Assembly (NCBI RefSeq): GCF_001316005.1
Contig: NZ_BBBJ01000001.1
Span: 248,001 to 312,000 of the forward strand
Length of the DNA: 64,000 nucleotides
Reading direction: 5' to 3'
DNA from: Vulcanisaeta distributa JCM 11217
GTDB lineage: Archaea > Thermoproteota > Thermoprotei > Thermoproteales > Thermocladiaceae
The translations under genes and the position numbers were made by a program. The notes below the pieces were generated by a model. That model did no database searches. It had not been told where the DNA came from and saw only the letters and a program-made list of their open reading frames with translations. Positions 19,820-29,865 of this stretch are shown one piece after another (positions within the stretch are counted from its first letter, which is position 1; each line of letters opens with the position of its first letter).

Positions 19820-19987
19820 TTTATAATCATGTCAGTTTTGGTTTCTCATTATTTATAGGGAATGCCATCTCCATGCTGCTGTTCATAGTGGGTGGTGTTT
19901 GGTTTATTTAGAATTGAAACTAAGTAGTTCCCTTAAAATAAATTAACTGAAGACCCTTTTATTGAGTGTGTTAATCCTGTTAATTGC

Positions 19988-20425
19988 ATGTCAATACTAG
20001 ATATAGAATTCACAGTGAGTAGGAAAGTAAACCCAGGCGATCTGGAGAGAGTATGGCAGGTATTGAGCGATGTTAGGAACATGCCAAGGTATTGGAGGGG
20101 GGGCCATAGAGAGGTAGAAATATTGAGCAAGGACGGCAATACGTACATGGTCAGGATAAGGTTCGCATTCCCAGGACCAGGTAATGAGGGTGTTGCCAGG
20201 ATTGAGGTACATGATTTAGAGAAAATTGTGCTAATTAATTACCTGAATGGACCGATAAGGGGCTACGTAAGGAATTACATAAGTGGGAATCAATTAATTA
20301 GTCAGTGGGACGTAAGGATATCTCCATTATTCTTAGTGATGAAGCCCTGGATAAGGAAGCACTTCATGAGTGGAACGATAAATGCATTAACGCGAATATT
20401 GAATGAAGTAACAAACATTAAATAA
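19988..20425 (+). CDS. SRPBCC (START-like) domain protein
   Basis: A 145-residue protein with the polyketide-cyclase/START layout: an N-terminal strand with V-W-x-x-L-S-D-x-x-x-x-P-x-Y-W (ERVWQVLSDVRNMPRYWRG), several beta strands (TYMVRIRFAF, KIVLINYLNG, QLISQWDVRI) and a long C-terminal helix (MSGTINALTRILNEV). The fold binds hydrophobic ligands. The actual ligand is unknown. A G7 at 20098 adds a Gly after YWRG. Confidence 0.75.
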   Translation: MSILDIEFTVSRKVNPGDLERVWQVLSDVRNMPRYWRGGHREVEILSKDGNTYMVRIRFAFPGPGNEGVARIEVHDLEKIVLINYLNGPIRGYVRNYISGNQLISQWDVRISPLFLVMKPWIRKHFMSGTINALTRILNEVTNIK

Positions 20426-20496
20426 TGGTCAGGGTGGAAATTCCGTAAAACCAACGCAACATAAAAACTTAAAAGCCAAGAAAATAAATCATAACC

Positions 20497-20575
20497 GGCC
20501 CCCGTAGCTCAGCCAGGATAGAGCGGCGGCCTCCTAAGCCGTAGGTCGTGGGTTCGAATCCCACCGGGGGGGCCG
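20497..20575 (+). tRNA. tRNA-Arg(CCU)
   Basis: Anticodon loop CTCCTAA gives CCU (Arg). D-arm TAGCTCAGCCAGGATAGAGC and T-arm GTGGG-TTCGAAT-CCCAC are canonical, and no intron is seen. The acceptor pairs as GGCCCCG with CGGGGCC only if the 5' C5 is read as C4 and the 3' G7 as G4. TTAAAA at about 20469-20474 is a promoter candidate roughly 27 bases upstream. Confidence 0.9.
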
Positions 20576-20679
20576 CTAATTGTTTTTCATTATGGTATTG
20601 AATCATCGTTTATAATGTAATTATCTGCAATGCTGCACATAGGAATGCTTATCTGGGGGGCCTTCTTTATTGTTGATTA

Positions 20680-21464
20680 ATGGGTAAGTTGGATGGTAGG
20701 GTTTCTATAGTGACTGGGGGGGCTGGTAGTGGTATTGGTAGGGCTATTGCATTGTTATTTGCCAGTGAGGGTTCCAGGGTGGTCGTCGTTGATGTGAATG
20801 ATGTTGGTGGTAGGGAGACTGTGGATATGATTAGGGGGGGTAATGGTGGTGATGCCATTTTTGTACATGCCGATGTTTCCAAGGCGTCTGATTGTGAAAA
20901 TGCTGTTAGGGAGGCGGTAAAGCGATACGGTCAGTTGGACATTTTGGTTAATAACGCTGGTATTGACTTACCTAGGCTAAGCCCTCGGTTGACTTCACTG
21001 AGGATGAGTTTGATAGGGTTATTAACGTGAATTTGAAGGGTGCGTGGCTCATGAGTAAGTATGCAGTACCTGAAATGCTGAGGCGTGGTAGGGGGGGTGT
21101 CATTGTTAACATAGCGTCGGTGGCTGGTATAAGACCACTACCGCTGGCAATGCCCTACTCGGTGTCCAAGGCCGGTTTGATAATGCTCACGAAGAGTATG
21201 GCTGTGGAGTACGGCAGTAGGGGGGGCATTAGGGTTAACGCTGTGGCGCCTGGGTGGGTTAGTACGCCGATGGCTGTTAGGGCCGCGTCTGCCTATGGAA
21301 CAACGTATGAGGAGTTTACAAAGCTATTCCTACAGAGAATACCATTGGGTAGGTTTGCTGACCCAATGGAGATAGCCAGGGTTGTGCTGTTCCTCGCGTC
21401 TGACGATTCATCATACATGAATGGTGCCGTCGTAGTAGTTGATGGTGCGATAACCCTAGCGTAA
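20680..21464 (+). CDS. Short-chain dehydrogenase/reductase (frame-broken)
   Basis: NAD(P)-dependent SDR related to 3-oxoacyl-ACP reductases and glucose dehydrogenases. Elements: nucleotide-binding TGxxxGIG, ILVNNAGID, NIASVAG, and the catalytic pair Y-x-x-x-K in YSVSKAG, then VNAVAPGWVSTPM. One C is lost at about 20983 (AGCCC(C)TCGG), splitting the gene before FTEDEF. The G7 at 20717 turns TGAGSGIG into TGGAGSGIG, which would disturb the glycine motif. G7 runs at 21091 and 21221 add Gly in GRGVIVN and RGIRVN, strong signs that the insertions are errors. Substrate unknown. Confidence 0.85.
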
Positions 21465-21560
21465 TGATTACTTAATAACATGTACCTATTAAAATTAATT
21501 TGTATTTTTGCCTAATCATGTTAGTAAGGTTTTTATATTCTGGAATAGAAAGTATTACGA

Positions 21561-22034
21561 ATGCCGACACAGGCATTATTTGCACCGGGATACTCCGTGG
21601 TTATTTACTACCCATACAATGGTAATTCGCCAAGGAAGAAGATCCCTGAGGGTGTGAGAACCTTCGAGAGGAGGTATTACGACCTTGGCTCACTCCTTTG
21701 GTTCGTTGAGGCCTGGTACTGGGAACCCAGAAACGGCGACTTCTACCTTGAGAGAAGTAATGATATTCACCCCAAGGCACCCGCCATATACCTAATAATA
21801 CCGCCTGGACAGGGAGTGGCGACTGATGGCGGTTCTGAGGAAGGTGGTGAGAGGAGACACTTCATTATTCTACCATTCATGCTAGCCCCAATACTATACC
21901 TATTAAGTCCCGTGATGATTAATGTCAACGTGAAGTTAGGTGATCACGCAATTACCTCCGGCAATAACGACGTAGTGGATCCCCCCCAGGCGGTGCCTGC
22001 CACGGTTAATTGGGCTGGATACGAAGTTAAGTAG
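21561..22034 (+). CDS. Hypothetical protein
   Basis: A 157-residue protein, MPTQALFAPGYSVVIYYPYN, with aromatic-rich segments (SLLWFVEAWYWEPRNGDFYL) and one hydrophobic stretch (FIILPFMLAPILYLLSPVMI, about residues 102-121) that could be a TM helix. No family is recognised. TTTTTATAT at 21530-21538 lies about 25 bases before the ATG, so a leaderless transcript is likely. The C7 at 21979 adds a Pro. Confidence 0.6.
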   Translation: MPTQALFAPGYSVVIYYPYNGNSPRKKIPEGVRTFERRYYDLGSLLWFVEAWYWEPRNGDFYLERSNDIHPKAPAIYLIIPPGQGVATDGGSEEGGERRHFIILPFMLAPILYLLSPVMINVNVKLGDHAITSGNNDVVDPPQAVPATVNWAGYEVK

Positions 22035-22170
22035 CGCGGTCATAGGCAATACGTGGGAGTTGCTACGATGTAGTGGTTTGGCTCAGTGGTCGGTCTTCTC
22101 GTCACCCGATCCGTCCTGGAAGGAGTCAGCACCAAGGGGGGGTTATTAAGCCCGGTCCCTATTAAGTGTT

Positions 22171-22223
22171 TAGTGATGATTAGTGACACGACTGAGCAGT
22201 GAGGAGCGAGGGCGTGACTGATC
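22171..22223 (+). ncRNA. C/D box guide RNA
   Basis: All four boxes are present in order: C GTGATGA (22173-22179), 12-nt guide TTAGTGACACGA, D' CTGA (22192-22195), 3-nt spacer, C' GTGAGGA (22199-22205), 12-nt guide GCGAGGGCGTGA, D CTGA (22218-22221). Both guides are exactly 12 nt, the archaeal standard. It would direct 2'-O-methylation in rRNA or tRNA. The targets complementary to the guides were not identified. It ends at the stop codon of the opposite-strand Nudix gene. Confidence 0.8.
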
Positions 22224-22697
22224 ACGCACTCCTGACAAGCTCAAAGACCTGCCCACCAATGAGCCTCCAGTGGTCGAAGTCGAACCTAGCATAGACCTTT
22301 TTACCGTTCAGGACCTTTGGCAACCACATCACATCATCACCCACATGTTATCATAAGGAACCTCATTAACACTAAACCAAATGGGTTCAGCCTCATCAGA
22401 CTCCCTAGGCACTCCATCAAAGTCCCTGGCAAGGAAAACATGAACAAAGTGCACAGACTCCACCCTACCATCCTCATAATTCCAAAACTCAAGCAACCCC
22501 CCCATCCACTCCAGATTCTTCGGCATGATACCAACCTCCTCCCTACACTCCCTAACCGCGGCCGAGACCACGTCCTCACCCTCCTCCACCTTACCACCAA
22601 TGCCATTGTAATAGCCAGCGCCAAGACCACGCTTCTTCCTTATTAGAAGGACCTTACCATCCTTAACCACGTAAACCAGGGTCTCAATGAAGAGCAT
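22222..22697 (-). CDS. Nudix hydrolase, 8-oxo-dGTPase-like (frame-broken)
   Basis: Nudix box is visible as GIGGKVEEGEDVVSAAVREC followed at once by REEVGI (G-x5-E-x7-R-E-U-x-E-E-x-G-U). After the box come LEFWNYEDG and, in the next frame, MWLPKVLNGKKVYARFDFDH. The W-D-D-x-x-W-L-P-x-x-L layout resembles MTH1-type oxidised nucleotide hydrolases. A G4 written as G3 at about 22336 breaks the frame. Start chosen at ATG 22697 (MLFIETLVYVV), with TTATTCATATAC about 20 bases upstream. An upstream in-frame ATG at 22763 gives an unlikely extension. Confidence 0.8.
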
Positions 22698-22759
22698 TGA
22701 GCAATAGTATATGAATAAAATTAAAGGGTATTCCCAATACGTAGTGCCGTGCATCACCA

Positions 22760-23823
22760 TCAACTATGCAAAACCTTAATAATGCCAGGCTCACCCTCCT
22801 TACCGCTAACCTCAAACCTCACGCCAAGCACTCTCTCGACTATGTATATATTCGTTAGTGCGTGCAGGGTTATTTTAGAAACACCAACCACACCACCGCC
22901 GGCGAGGGCCATGTACGGTATAACCATGTCACCCATGTGCTCATCAAGCGCCATACCACTCCTCAAATTCTCGAGTAAATTCCTGGCTGCTTCCTCACCA
23001 ACCACCTCCGCAGGCTTACCCCCCCTCTCACCAAGCGCGTCCGCACCCTTTATCAAGCCCTTACTTGACACGGCCCACAGGACAATGCCACTGCCAGGGC
23101 CTAGATGCGGGTCCCTGCCCTGCTCGTAAGTCTCCACTGCAATGTCAATTGGAACCTTAACCCCCCCAGCCTTAACCAGGTACTCTCTGGCCGAGTTGGC
23201 CTGTCTATGAGCCACGTGGGCCGGCAACCTAACCGCGTGAGAAATACCCCCCCTGACCTCCCTCAAATCACCAAACTCAATAACCTCAACAGGCCTTAAC
23301 TTACTCGGCTCCACCGTAAGCACAACCTCACCACCACCCTTGGGTAATGGCCTCGCCTAACCAACCTCACCTCCGCCTTAACACCGAATAAGCTCAGCAT
23401 TGGAAGCATAACGAACCTCACGTAGTCAATTGGTGGTGACCAGGGCACGTCAGTTCCGCCGGTTATCGTAACCGTACTCCTACACGGAGCAAACACAAGT
23501 ATTGGCAATATGGTCTGAATAACAAGCGTAACAGCACCTGCCGTGCCAATGTCAAACCTAAACTCACCACAGCCAATCCTCCCCCCCGGCCTAAACACAA
23601 GCTCTGTGGAACCCTTCACGGCACCTGTCACCTGGGCATTGGATATTTTAGCCGCGGCCAGAACACCAGTCAAATGCTGCTGCTGAAGCCCTGGATTACT
23701 CCTCTTGGCCCTAATGTTGTATATCCTAACCGGCCTACCCGTGATCGCCGACAGCGCTAATGCGGTCCTAAGTATCTGCCCACCACCCTCAAGCACCGAA
23801 CCATCAATCTCCACAAGACTCAT
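22760..23823 (-). CDS. rtcA: RNA 3'-terminal phosphate cyclase (frame-broken)
   Basis: ATP-dependent conversion of RNA 3'-phosphate ends to 2',3'-cyclic phosphates. Signature parts: [20 protein letters not shown] at the N-terminus, [10 protein letters not shown]-like [12 protein letters not shown], the family motif in [18 protein letters not shown], and RGHYPKGGG reconstructed at the break. The C-terminal half has the adenylation His region in [19 protein letters not shown]. One C is lost at about 23341. Reconstructed length about 350, normal. Confidence 0.9.
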
Positions 23824-23846
23824 CACGTGAACAACCAACAAGGACT

Positions 23847-24365
23847 TTAATACTTAACGCAATCACCATTAAGTCTCCTAAGCGAATCAACAACATCACC
23901 ACCAACCACCCTAGCATCAACATAATCAACAAATACGGAGAAGACACAACAGAGAAGCTTAATGACTGCCGTAACTCCGTCCCTACCCACAGAGGATTTA
24001 TCACCAGACTCAACGGCATCCCTCGTAAGGTGAAGTACGTACTTATTAACATCCCTAATAATCCTCTGGGCATCATCATAACCAGGGCACTCCTTGACCC
24101 TGCGCCTAAACTCCCTGGCACTCCCGCGTTTTAGGTATGGTAGGTAGTAAATTACGTCTTTATACCTCCTGCCCCTGACAATCTTGAAGAACTGAATTAA
24201 ACTACGGGAATGGGTGAGTATGGACTCAATGAGCGCCATCTCAATAACGCCCACGTACTCACTCGAATCACATGCAGTGCCTAGGTTCATCAATACCCTA
24301 TACATGCTCAGTATCCTTTCATACTCACGGATAACCTCCATTAGGTAGCTCCTAAGTGAGCTCAT
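23847..24365 (-). CDS. Hypothetical helical protein
   Basis: A 172-residue protein in one frame and without any G7 run. It is mostly helical ([19 protein letters not shown], then [19 protein letters not shown]), basic in the middle ([20 protein letters not shown]), with five Cys. Helix-rich small proteins of this kind in archaea are often HEPN-like, but no catalytic motif is apparent. The gene lies 23 bases upstream of rtcA on the same strand and may share its transcript. Confidence 0.5.
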   Translation of the reverse strand: MSSLRSYLMEVIREYERILSMYRVLMNLGTACDSSEYVGVIEMALIESILTHSRSLIQFFKIVRGRRYKDVIYYLPYLKRGSAREFRRRVKECPGYDDAQRIIRDVNKYVLHLTRDAVESGDKSSVGRDGVTAVIKLLCCVFSVFVDYVDARVVGGDVVDSLRRLNGDCVKY

Positions 24366-24443
24366 GTGATTAAGTACCTGGGACCAGTTATATTAATTTA
24401 ATTCAAACCAAACATAGAAAAGCCCAATCGCAGTGGTGACTTG

Positions 24444-24891
24444 ATGGTTAACGAGGGTGAGGAGGCTCCCGACTTCGAATTGCAAAGCCACGATGGGGGG
24501 GAGGTAATAAAGCTATCGAATTACAGGGGGGGTAAGTGGGTGGTGCTCTACTTCTTCCCAAAGGCCTTCACCAGCGGCTGCACAAGGGAGACCCAGGAAT
24601 TCGCCAGGCTCTGGATGAATTCGAGAAGCTGGGCGTGGTGGTCCTGGGCATAAGCACAGACTCCGTAAGCACCCAGAGAAGGTTTGCGGAGAAGTACGGC
24701 GTGAAATTCAAACTACTAAGCGACAGCGAGAAACGCGCATCACAAGCATACGGCGTGCTAAGGCCAACAGGGACTGCGGAGAGGGTCACATTCATAATAA
24801 ACCCGGAGGCAAGGTGGCCAAGGTAATTAGGAGGGTTAAGCCGGAGGAACACCCTGTAAGGACTCTTGAATTCCTGAGACAAAGTATGTAA
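24444..24891 (+). CDS. Peroxiredoxin, BCP/PrxQ-like (frame-broken)
   Basis: Thiol peroxidase. APDFELQSHDGGEVIKLS is the family N-terminus. The peroxidatic Cys is in PKAFTSGCTRET, and the partner Cys five residues later, typical of many BCP proteins, is replaced (TRET), suggesting a one-Cys mechanism. Two breaks: about 24612 (GGCT region before LDEFEKLG) and about 24811 (GAGG(G)CAAG). The end reads KVIRRVKPEEHPVRTLEFL. GTGGTGA nine bases before ATG 24444 supports the start. Confidence 0.85.
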
Positions 24892-24975
24892 AACAATGCA
24901 AGAATCAATAATATTTATTTCAATATAATTAAAAATAATAATAAATAATATAAGAATAGATTATGATATAAAACA

Positions 24976-26540
24976 TTAATTATTAAAGTTTAATTTTGAT
25001 AATGCCCTAGCTATTCTCCAAGCTCTCTCAACCTTGCCCTCGCTTACTGCCTCCTCATACATCCTTCTGAGTATATCACGTACCTTTATCGCAAGCTCTG
25101 GATGACTTAATACTTCACTTCCTTTTATATAGACGGCGAATCTCTTGCCCCCCCTCCTGCCTAATTTAGCATTATAACCAGCTATTTGTAATCTTTCCCA
25201 AATTTCCATAGCATCTTTAAACTCTTTACGATAAGATATGAGTTCAATACTGCCTTTGGTAGTAATGTTTACTGTCATTTTAATGCCATTAATCACATTA
25301 ATAGATGAATCACCCTTAGCCCTGCCCTTCATATTTGCTAAGATAATTAATCGTTTAAGTTTATTTGCATCTGGTAAAGCGCTTAGATATTCAATGATTA
25401 TTTTAATCATAATATTACTAAACCATTTCTTAGCTATAGCAATGGCCTTGGAGGTAGAAATCATTATCTCCTTTACAGTCTTTATGCTATATTCCTTAAA
25501 GCCGTAATTATACATCCTACCAATTATTGGCTTCCATAAATTATACTTTCTATCACCTATCGTAAGTGCAATTGATTTGTTCTTAATTCTTATGCTACCA
25601 TCACCGAGAATAGCAAATAATAAAAATATTAAAAATCGTCATCACTAAACTTAATGGCTCTTTCAACTACCTCCTTTTTATTCTTAACACCATGATTCAT
25701 GGTTGTTAGAACCCATGCGACACTAACATTATCGTCATTGATACTTATACCACTTACATATATATGGACCTTACCTGGATAACTCAGTATCCAGATTATT
25801 GCTTGCCAAAGATTGTGCGTATTCATTCTCGGATATCCAGCCCTATCTATGGTACCATCAGTTAAGAGCAAACCATATTCCATAGCATTTAATATAATAT
25901 CATCAAATAATTTAGGAATGGTTATATGAATACCCTTAAGCTTAGTCAATGTCAACGCTATTGTCCTGCTTCCATTTGCCTTTCTACTTATCGTGATTGC
26001 TATATGCCTTGTATATAAATGAACTGCAAAGCTCTTATTTTCTTTATTCGGCTCTCCACTAACTAATATTCTTGCTTCGCCCCCCCTTATTAACTCATTT
26101 ATTAATTGTTCAAGCTCATGTTTGCCTACTCTTAACCATCTTTTTCTTACACGTTTCAAAAGACCAAGCATTGATTCGGCTATCCTAACCATTGATTTCT
26201 TAGTTTCTATAATTACTTTAGTTAGATCTTTATTTGCTTCATTACTATAATGATTACTACCTTTTTCGACAATACTCTGATTACCATTTTCACCTAACTT
26301 AAACTCTAGATTATTAATAAACTCGTCTAATGCAATTATATATCTATCAAATGGTGTTCTTGAATCACTTAACAAAATATCCCTATATTTTTCGACTTTG
26401 TTCAGAAATTCATTGATAAGTTTCAGGGCTTCTTTCCTAGTAATATTATCAACAAGTTCGCCAGGAATTAAACGTCGATTTCCTTTAACCTTTATACCCC
26501 CCCAATATATCTTATTCATTTCGGAAGCTAGCAGAACCAT
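24976..26540 (-). CDS. PaREP2b family protein, copy 1 (frame-broken)
   Basis: N-terminal half starts MVLLASEMNKIYWG, then VKGNRRLIPGELVDN, LINEFLNKVEKYRDILLS and a conserved middle (YTRHIAITISRKANGS, LLLTDGTIDRAGYPRMNTH). After SDDDF a T6 appears written as T5 at about 25629. Restoring it gives FLIFLLFAILGDGSIRIKN, DRKYNLWKPIIGRMYNYGF and a C-terminal DNA-binding-like region to SKLNFNN. FAILGDGSI resembles a LAGLIDADG motif. The family is repeated in Thermoproteales and its function is not established. AT-rich codons differ from neighbouring genes. About 520 residues. Confidence 0.75.
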
Positions 26541-26627
26541 GGGATCTTCATAAGTTATTTTATCAGCATGAGTAATAAATTACTTACACTGCTTAGGTTG
26601 AAATAACTTAAGCTGGAAGTAAAAATA

Positions 26628-27101
26628 ATGCATGATAGTAAGAAACATTTTCTGTACGAATTTTACCCATCACCCTCCGTGGAGATAAGCAGGTTCACAG
26701 TCAGGCCTGGCGATGTGATATACGTGAACGTGACATACATAGGAGGTAATTCGTTCCAGGTAACCATTAAGGACCTAACAAGGAACGAGGCATACACAGT
26801 GACAGGTAGTGTAAGCGGCGCATTACTATCGTCCGCCGAGTGCATACTAGAGAGGCCTACCGTTAATGGCCAGTTAACGGCGCTGGCTAACTTCGGAACT
26901 GCGTACTTTGGGCAGGACTACACGGACGTAATGGGCACGTGCTACGCGACGGTGAGCGGTAGCACCGCCGCCTTCGGAACCTTCTCATCAACCGTAGAAA
27001 TAGTGATGACTGCATACAACGGTAAGATCCTGGCACAACCAAGCTCATTAACCAGCGACGGATCAAGCTTCACAGTAACATACGTAAGCAGCGGTAAGTA
27101 A
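26628..27101 (+). pseudogene. Glutamic-peptidase (G1, eqolisin-like) C-terminal part
   Basis: A 157-residue fragment. YEFYPSPSVEISRFTVRPGDVI parallels the YEWYPAPS...VSPGD segment of eqolisins. The later SSAECILERPTVNGQLTALA parallels the AEWIVEDP strand that carries the catalytic Glu, here with Trp replaced by Cys. The usual upstream half with the catalytic Gln and Trp-rich core is absent, and there is no signal peptide, so the gene is probably truncated next to the PaREP2b insertion. These enzymes work outside the cell at low pH, fitting an acidophile. Confidence 0.6.
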
Positions 27102-27224
27102 GATAATAATTCCACCCTAAAAATCAAAATAATCAAATACCTATGAAATGCCTTAATACACGCGTTAACGCATGACAACTCCTTAAAATCATCAGTAAAG
27201 TCCTAATCCCCCCCAACAACCCAG

Positions 27225-27718
27225 TTATGGATTAAGCATTGGTTTCAACCTCTCCTTCAAACATTCCTCAAGCCTAATCCTTAACTTATTCCTGGCCTTT
27301 CTATCGCCTTGCTCCTCATCTCTTAATTTCTCGCATGTGACCACGTATATCTTTAAACTATTAATCTTCTCACCCAGAACCTTCTTAACGAATTTCTCTC
27401 TACCCACGCATCAAGCCCAACCCATTTACCACTATTGGCGCAGATTTCCTCGAGGTAATGCATTAGGAACTTAACAACGCCCTCGGAACCACCTATATGA
27501 ACTGAGCAATGCTCCTTCAATAACCTACGGGCTACATCATTAGCTTCACCAACGTAATAAACCCCCCCGGAGTCATCAAAGAAGACGTAAGCACCAGCCC
27601 CCCCATGAACATCAATGCTCCCACAATTATAGATACCAAACACGCAATCACCAGCAGAAACACCAATAATATTCAAGCAACCCCTAATGACCCGTTCAAT
27701 ATCACCAACCTGAACCAT
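27225..27718 (-). CDS. GIY-YIG-like nuclease-domain protein (frame-broken)
   Basis: N-terminal 30 residues, then GAYVFFDDSGGVYYVGEANDVARRL and a later His: the strand-turn-strand of GIY-YIG domains with the Arg of the following helix. The rest (GREKFVKKVLGEKINSLKIY to LKERLKPMLNP) is helical and basic. A G4 written as G3 near 27406 joins the pieces. The second Tyr of the motif is kept, but the usual catalytic Glu is not obvious. Function could be a nuclease or only the fold. C7 runs at 27561 and 27598 add residues. Confidence 0.55.
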
Positions 27719-28062
27719 TAATAATCCTTGGTATTTACCATCTTTACTTATTTAGATTAACTGCCTTAAGCATGGGCATTGCTAAGGGTCTTGATCATGA
27801 GTATTCCCTACCAATAACCAACACTACATCAAATCCACACCAACACATAAACCACACCTAACAATCAACGATCAACAACTCTAATGCCTCGCTGGGATTC
27901 ATAATTCCGAAATTCTCTAAAGAGAATAGAAGGGTTGAGTATTGCTCTACGTCTTTTGCTACGCTGATTTGATAACACGGATATGAGTAGGTGTTTATTT
28001 TTGTCTTGGTTTGATTTTGGGTTGAAAGTTAGTTTAATATAGTTGTTTGTGGTTGTTGGTTG
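27719..28062. other. Intergenic region with a short inverted repeat
   Basis: No gene seen. ATTCTC-TAAA-GAGAAT (27912-27927) forms a 6-bp hairpin and resembles CRISPR repeat cores of this order, but it occurs once. The right end (from about 28005) turns strongly G/T rich on the plus strand, the same composition as the mcrB gene that follows, so the compositional boundary lies here. Confidence 0.4.
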
Positions 28063-29860
28063 ATGGATTGGTTTGTTTATAGGTCGGTGTTTAGTGGTTT
28101 TAATGATTTAGGGGAGGGTCATTGATTGGGTTAGGGATAGGGGGGGTAGTAAAGTATTGCCTTTTGTTTGTGTTTTTCCTGGTAATGCTGAGCATTGGTT
28201 TTGGTCCCTTAGGTATTCTGTTGAGGGTGAGGTTGGTTATGTGCTTTGGGGGGGGTGATAGGGTTAGTGGTCCCGTAAGTATTAAAGGCCCTAGTGAGGG
28301 TACTGGGTTTCCGTTTAAGGGCCTTGTTGATAGGTACATTGATGCCTTATTTAGGGTTGAGAGGGAGGGTGGTAGTGTTAGGCTGTTGTTGAGGGGGGGT
28401 CCTGATGAGGCAACGCCTATTATTGCTCTTTTTCACGTAATTGATGTTGGGGGGGGTTGTTGGGATTGGTTTGGTGACTGATATTACTCTTGATGCCTTT
28501 AGGAACTTTAGGTATTGGAGGGAGGATCAAGGTCATTGGATTATTAGGTGGAGGATGAGGGTTCTATGGCTTGATCCTGGTGTTAGAGCCTTCTGTTGAA
28601 TCCCAGCTTTAGATGGGAAAGTGAGGGGGGGGAATTGATTAAGGTGTTGAAGGATAGAATTACCAATAGGCTTGAGATTAATGTGCCAAGGCAGGGAAAT
28701 ACGTGCTTTACGAATGAGAATCTGCGTAGGGAGGTTTGGCAGAAGATAAGTGGTGTACTTTACAATGATGGTGAGGTTAAATCCATGGTTGAATTTTACG
28801 GGCATACAAAACCCTCTGCATCACCTAAGCAGGTTCTTGTCAGTGTTTCTGAATTTAATGTTAATGAGATCGTTAAGAGGGTATCTGAGGATTTTTACTT
28901 TGATGAGGGTTTCATTCGTAGGTTCATTAGTGCTGTGTGGTTTGGTAATGTTCTTCTTGTTGGTCCTCCTGGTGTTGGTAAGACTAGTCTTGCTGTTAAA
29001 GTTGCCAGGTTGTTGGGTGGTGATGATGGTTATATGATTAGGGTTGCCAATGCCCTTTGGTTTAGGCGTGATGTTATTGGTGGTGAGACTCTTGAGGAGG
29101 GCTCTGTTAAGTGGAGGGCTGGCATGCTTATTCAGGCCTATAATAGGGTTGTTGAGAGACTTGTTAATGGTGATAATAGGCTATTTTTCGTTATAATTGA
29201 TGAGCTTAATAGGGCTGATGTTGATAAGGCCTTTGGTGAGTTCTTTGCGATATTTAGGTCGCCAATCCCAGCGATTGGGAGTTTCCTATTAATTTTATTA
29301 ATGAGATTGAGGGGGGGTATGGAGAGAGGATTGATAGGGAGGCTAAAGATTTTCTTGAAACTTTAAGTTAGCTAGGGATAAGTATGGTGATCCTAGTTAT
29401 CCCCTGAGGTATATTAGGATAATAGGTACTATGAACGTTGTTGATATTAGGAATTTATTCATTGTTGGTGAGGCGGCGCTTAGGCGATTTATATTGATGA
29501 GTATTAAATGCCCTGAGGGTAATGATGATGTCGATAAATTCCTGGGTAAAACTAAGTATTTGAATGAGGGGGTCTAGGAAGCTTATTGTCGACTTTGTTA
29601 AGGAGGTTCGTGGTAAACTTCGTGATAAGCCGCCCTGTGTTTCTCCGGGTGCTGTTAAGTTGGCTGTTGAGTTGTTAGATAACGCTGTTGGTCAGGGGTT
29701 GTTGAATGTTAATGATAGGGGGGGGAGCCTGCTTGAGTATTTCGTGAGTTATCTTGAGTCGTCGTTGGGGGGGATTATTATTGGTGAGCCTGTTAAGAGG
29801 TTTAGGAGGGTTGTTGATGAGGTTAAGAAGGGGGGGCTTATAAGTGCTAGTGGGAAGTAA
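28063..29860 (+). CDS. mcrB: McrB-like GTPase/AAA+ with EVE-like N-terminal domain (frame-broken)
   Basis: Motor and DNA-recognition subunit of a modification-dependent restriction system. N-terminal part (to about residue 170): [20 protein letters not shown], a later [15 protein letters not shown], then [19 protein letters not shown], the pattern of EVE/YTH-superfamily modified-base readers. AAA+ part: Walker [12 protein letters not shown], Walker [21 protein letters not shown], and [10 protein letters not shown] in place of McrB's usual MNTxDR. Then comes AALRRF. Breaks at about 28113, 28450-28626, 29265 and 29569. Reading the G5 at 29570 as G4 carries the frame on into the helical lid ([16 protein letters not shown]) to 29860. 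G/T-rich codon use is unlike its neighbours. Confidence 0.75.
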
Positions 29861-29865
29861 TTGAT

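Noticed and set aside
22035-22170. Possible SRP RNA or shortened RNase P RNA before the C/D sRNA
   Set aside because: TCCTGGAAGGAGTCAGC loosely recalls the SRP tetraloop and GACCGGGCTTA on the other strand recalls RNase P CR-V, but the gap is too short for SRP RNA and no second conserved RNase P element was found.
24892-24975. AT-rich gap as a replication origin
   Set aside because: It is only 84 bases of A/T with no origin-recognition-box repeats and no orc1/cdc6 gene nearby.
27912-27927. CRISPR-repeat-like hairpin
   Set aside because: The motif occurs once, with no second copy at spacer distance and no cas genes in the window.
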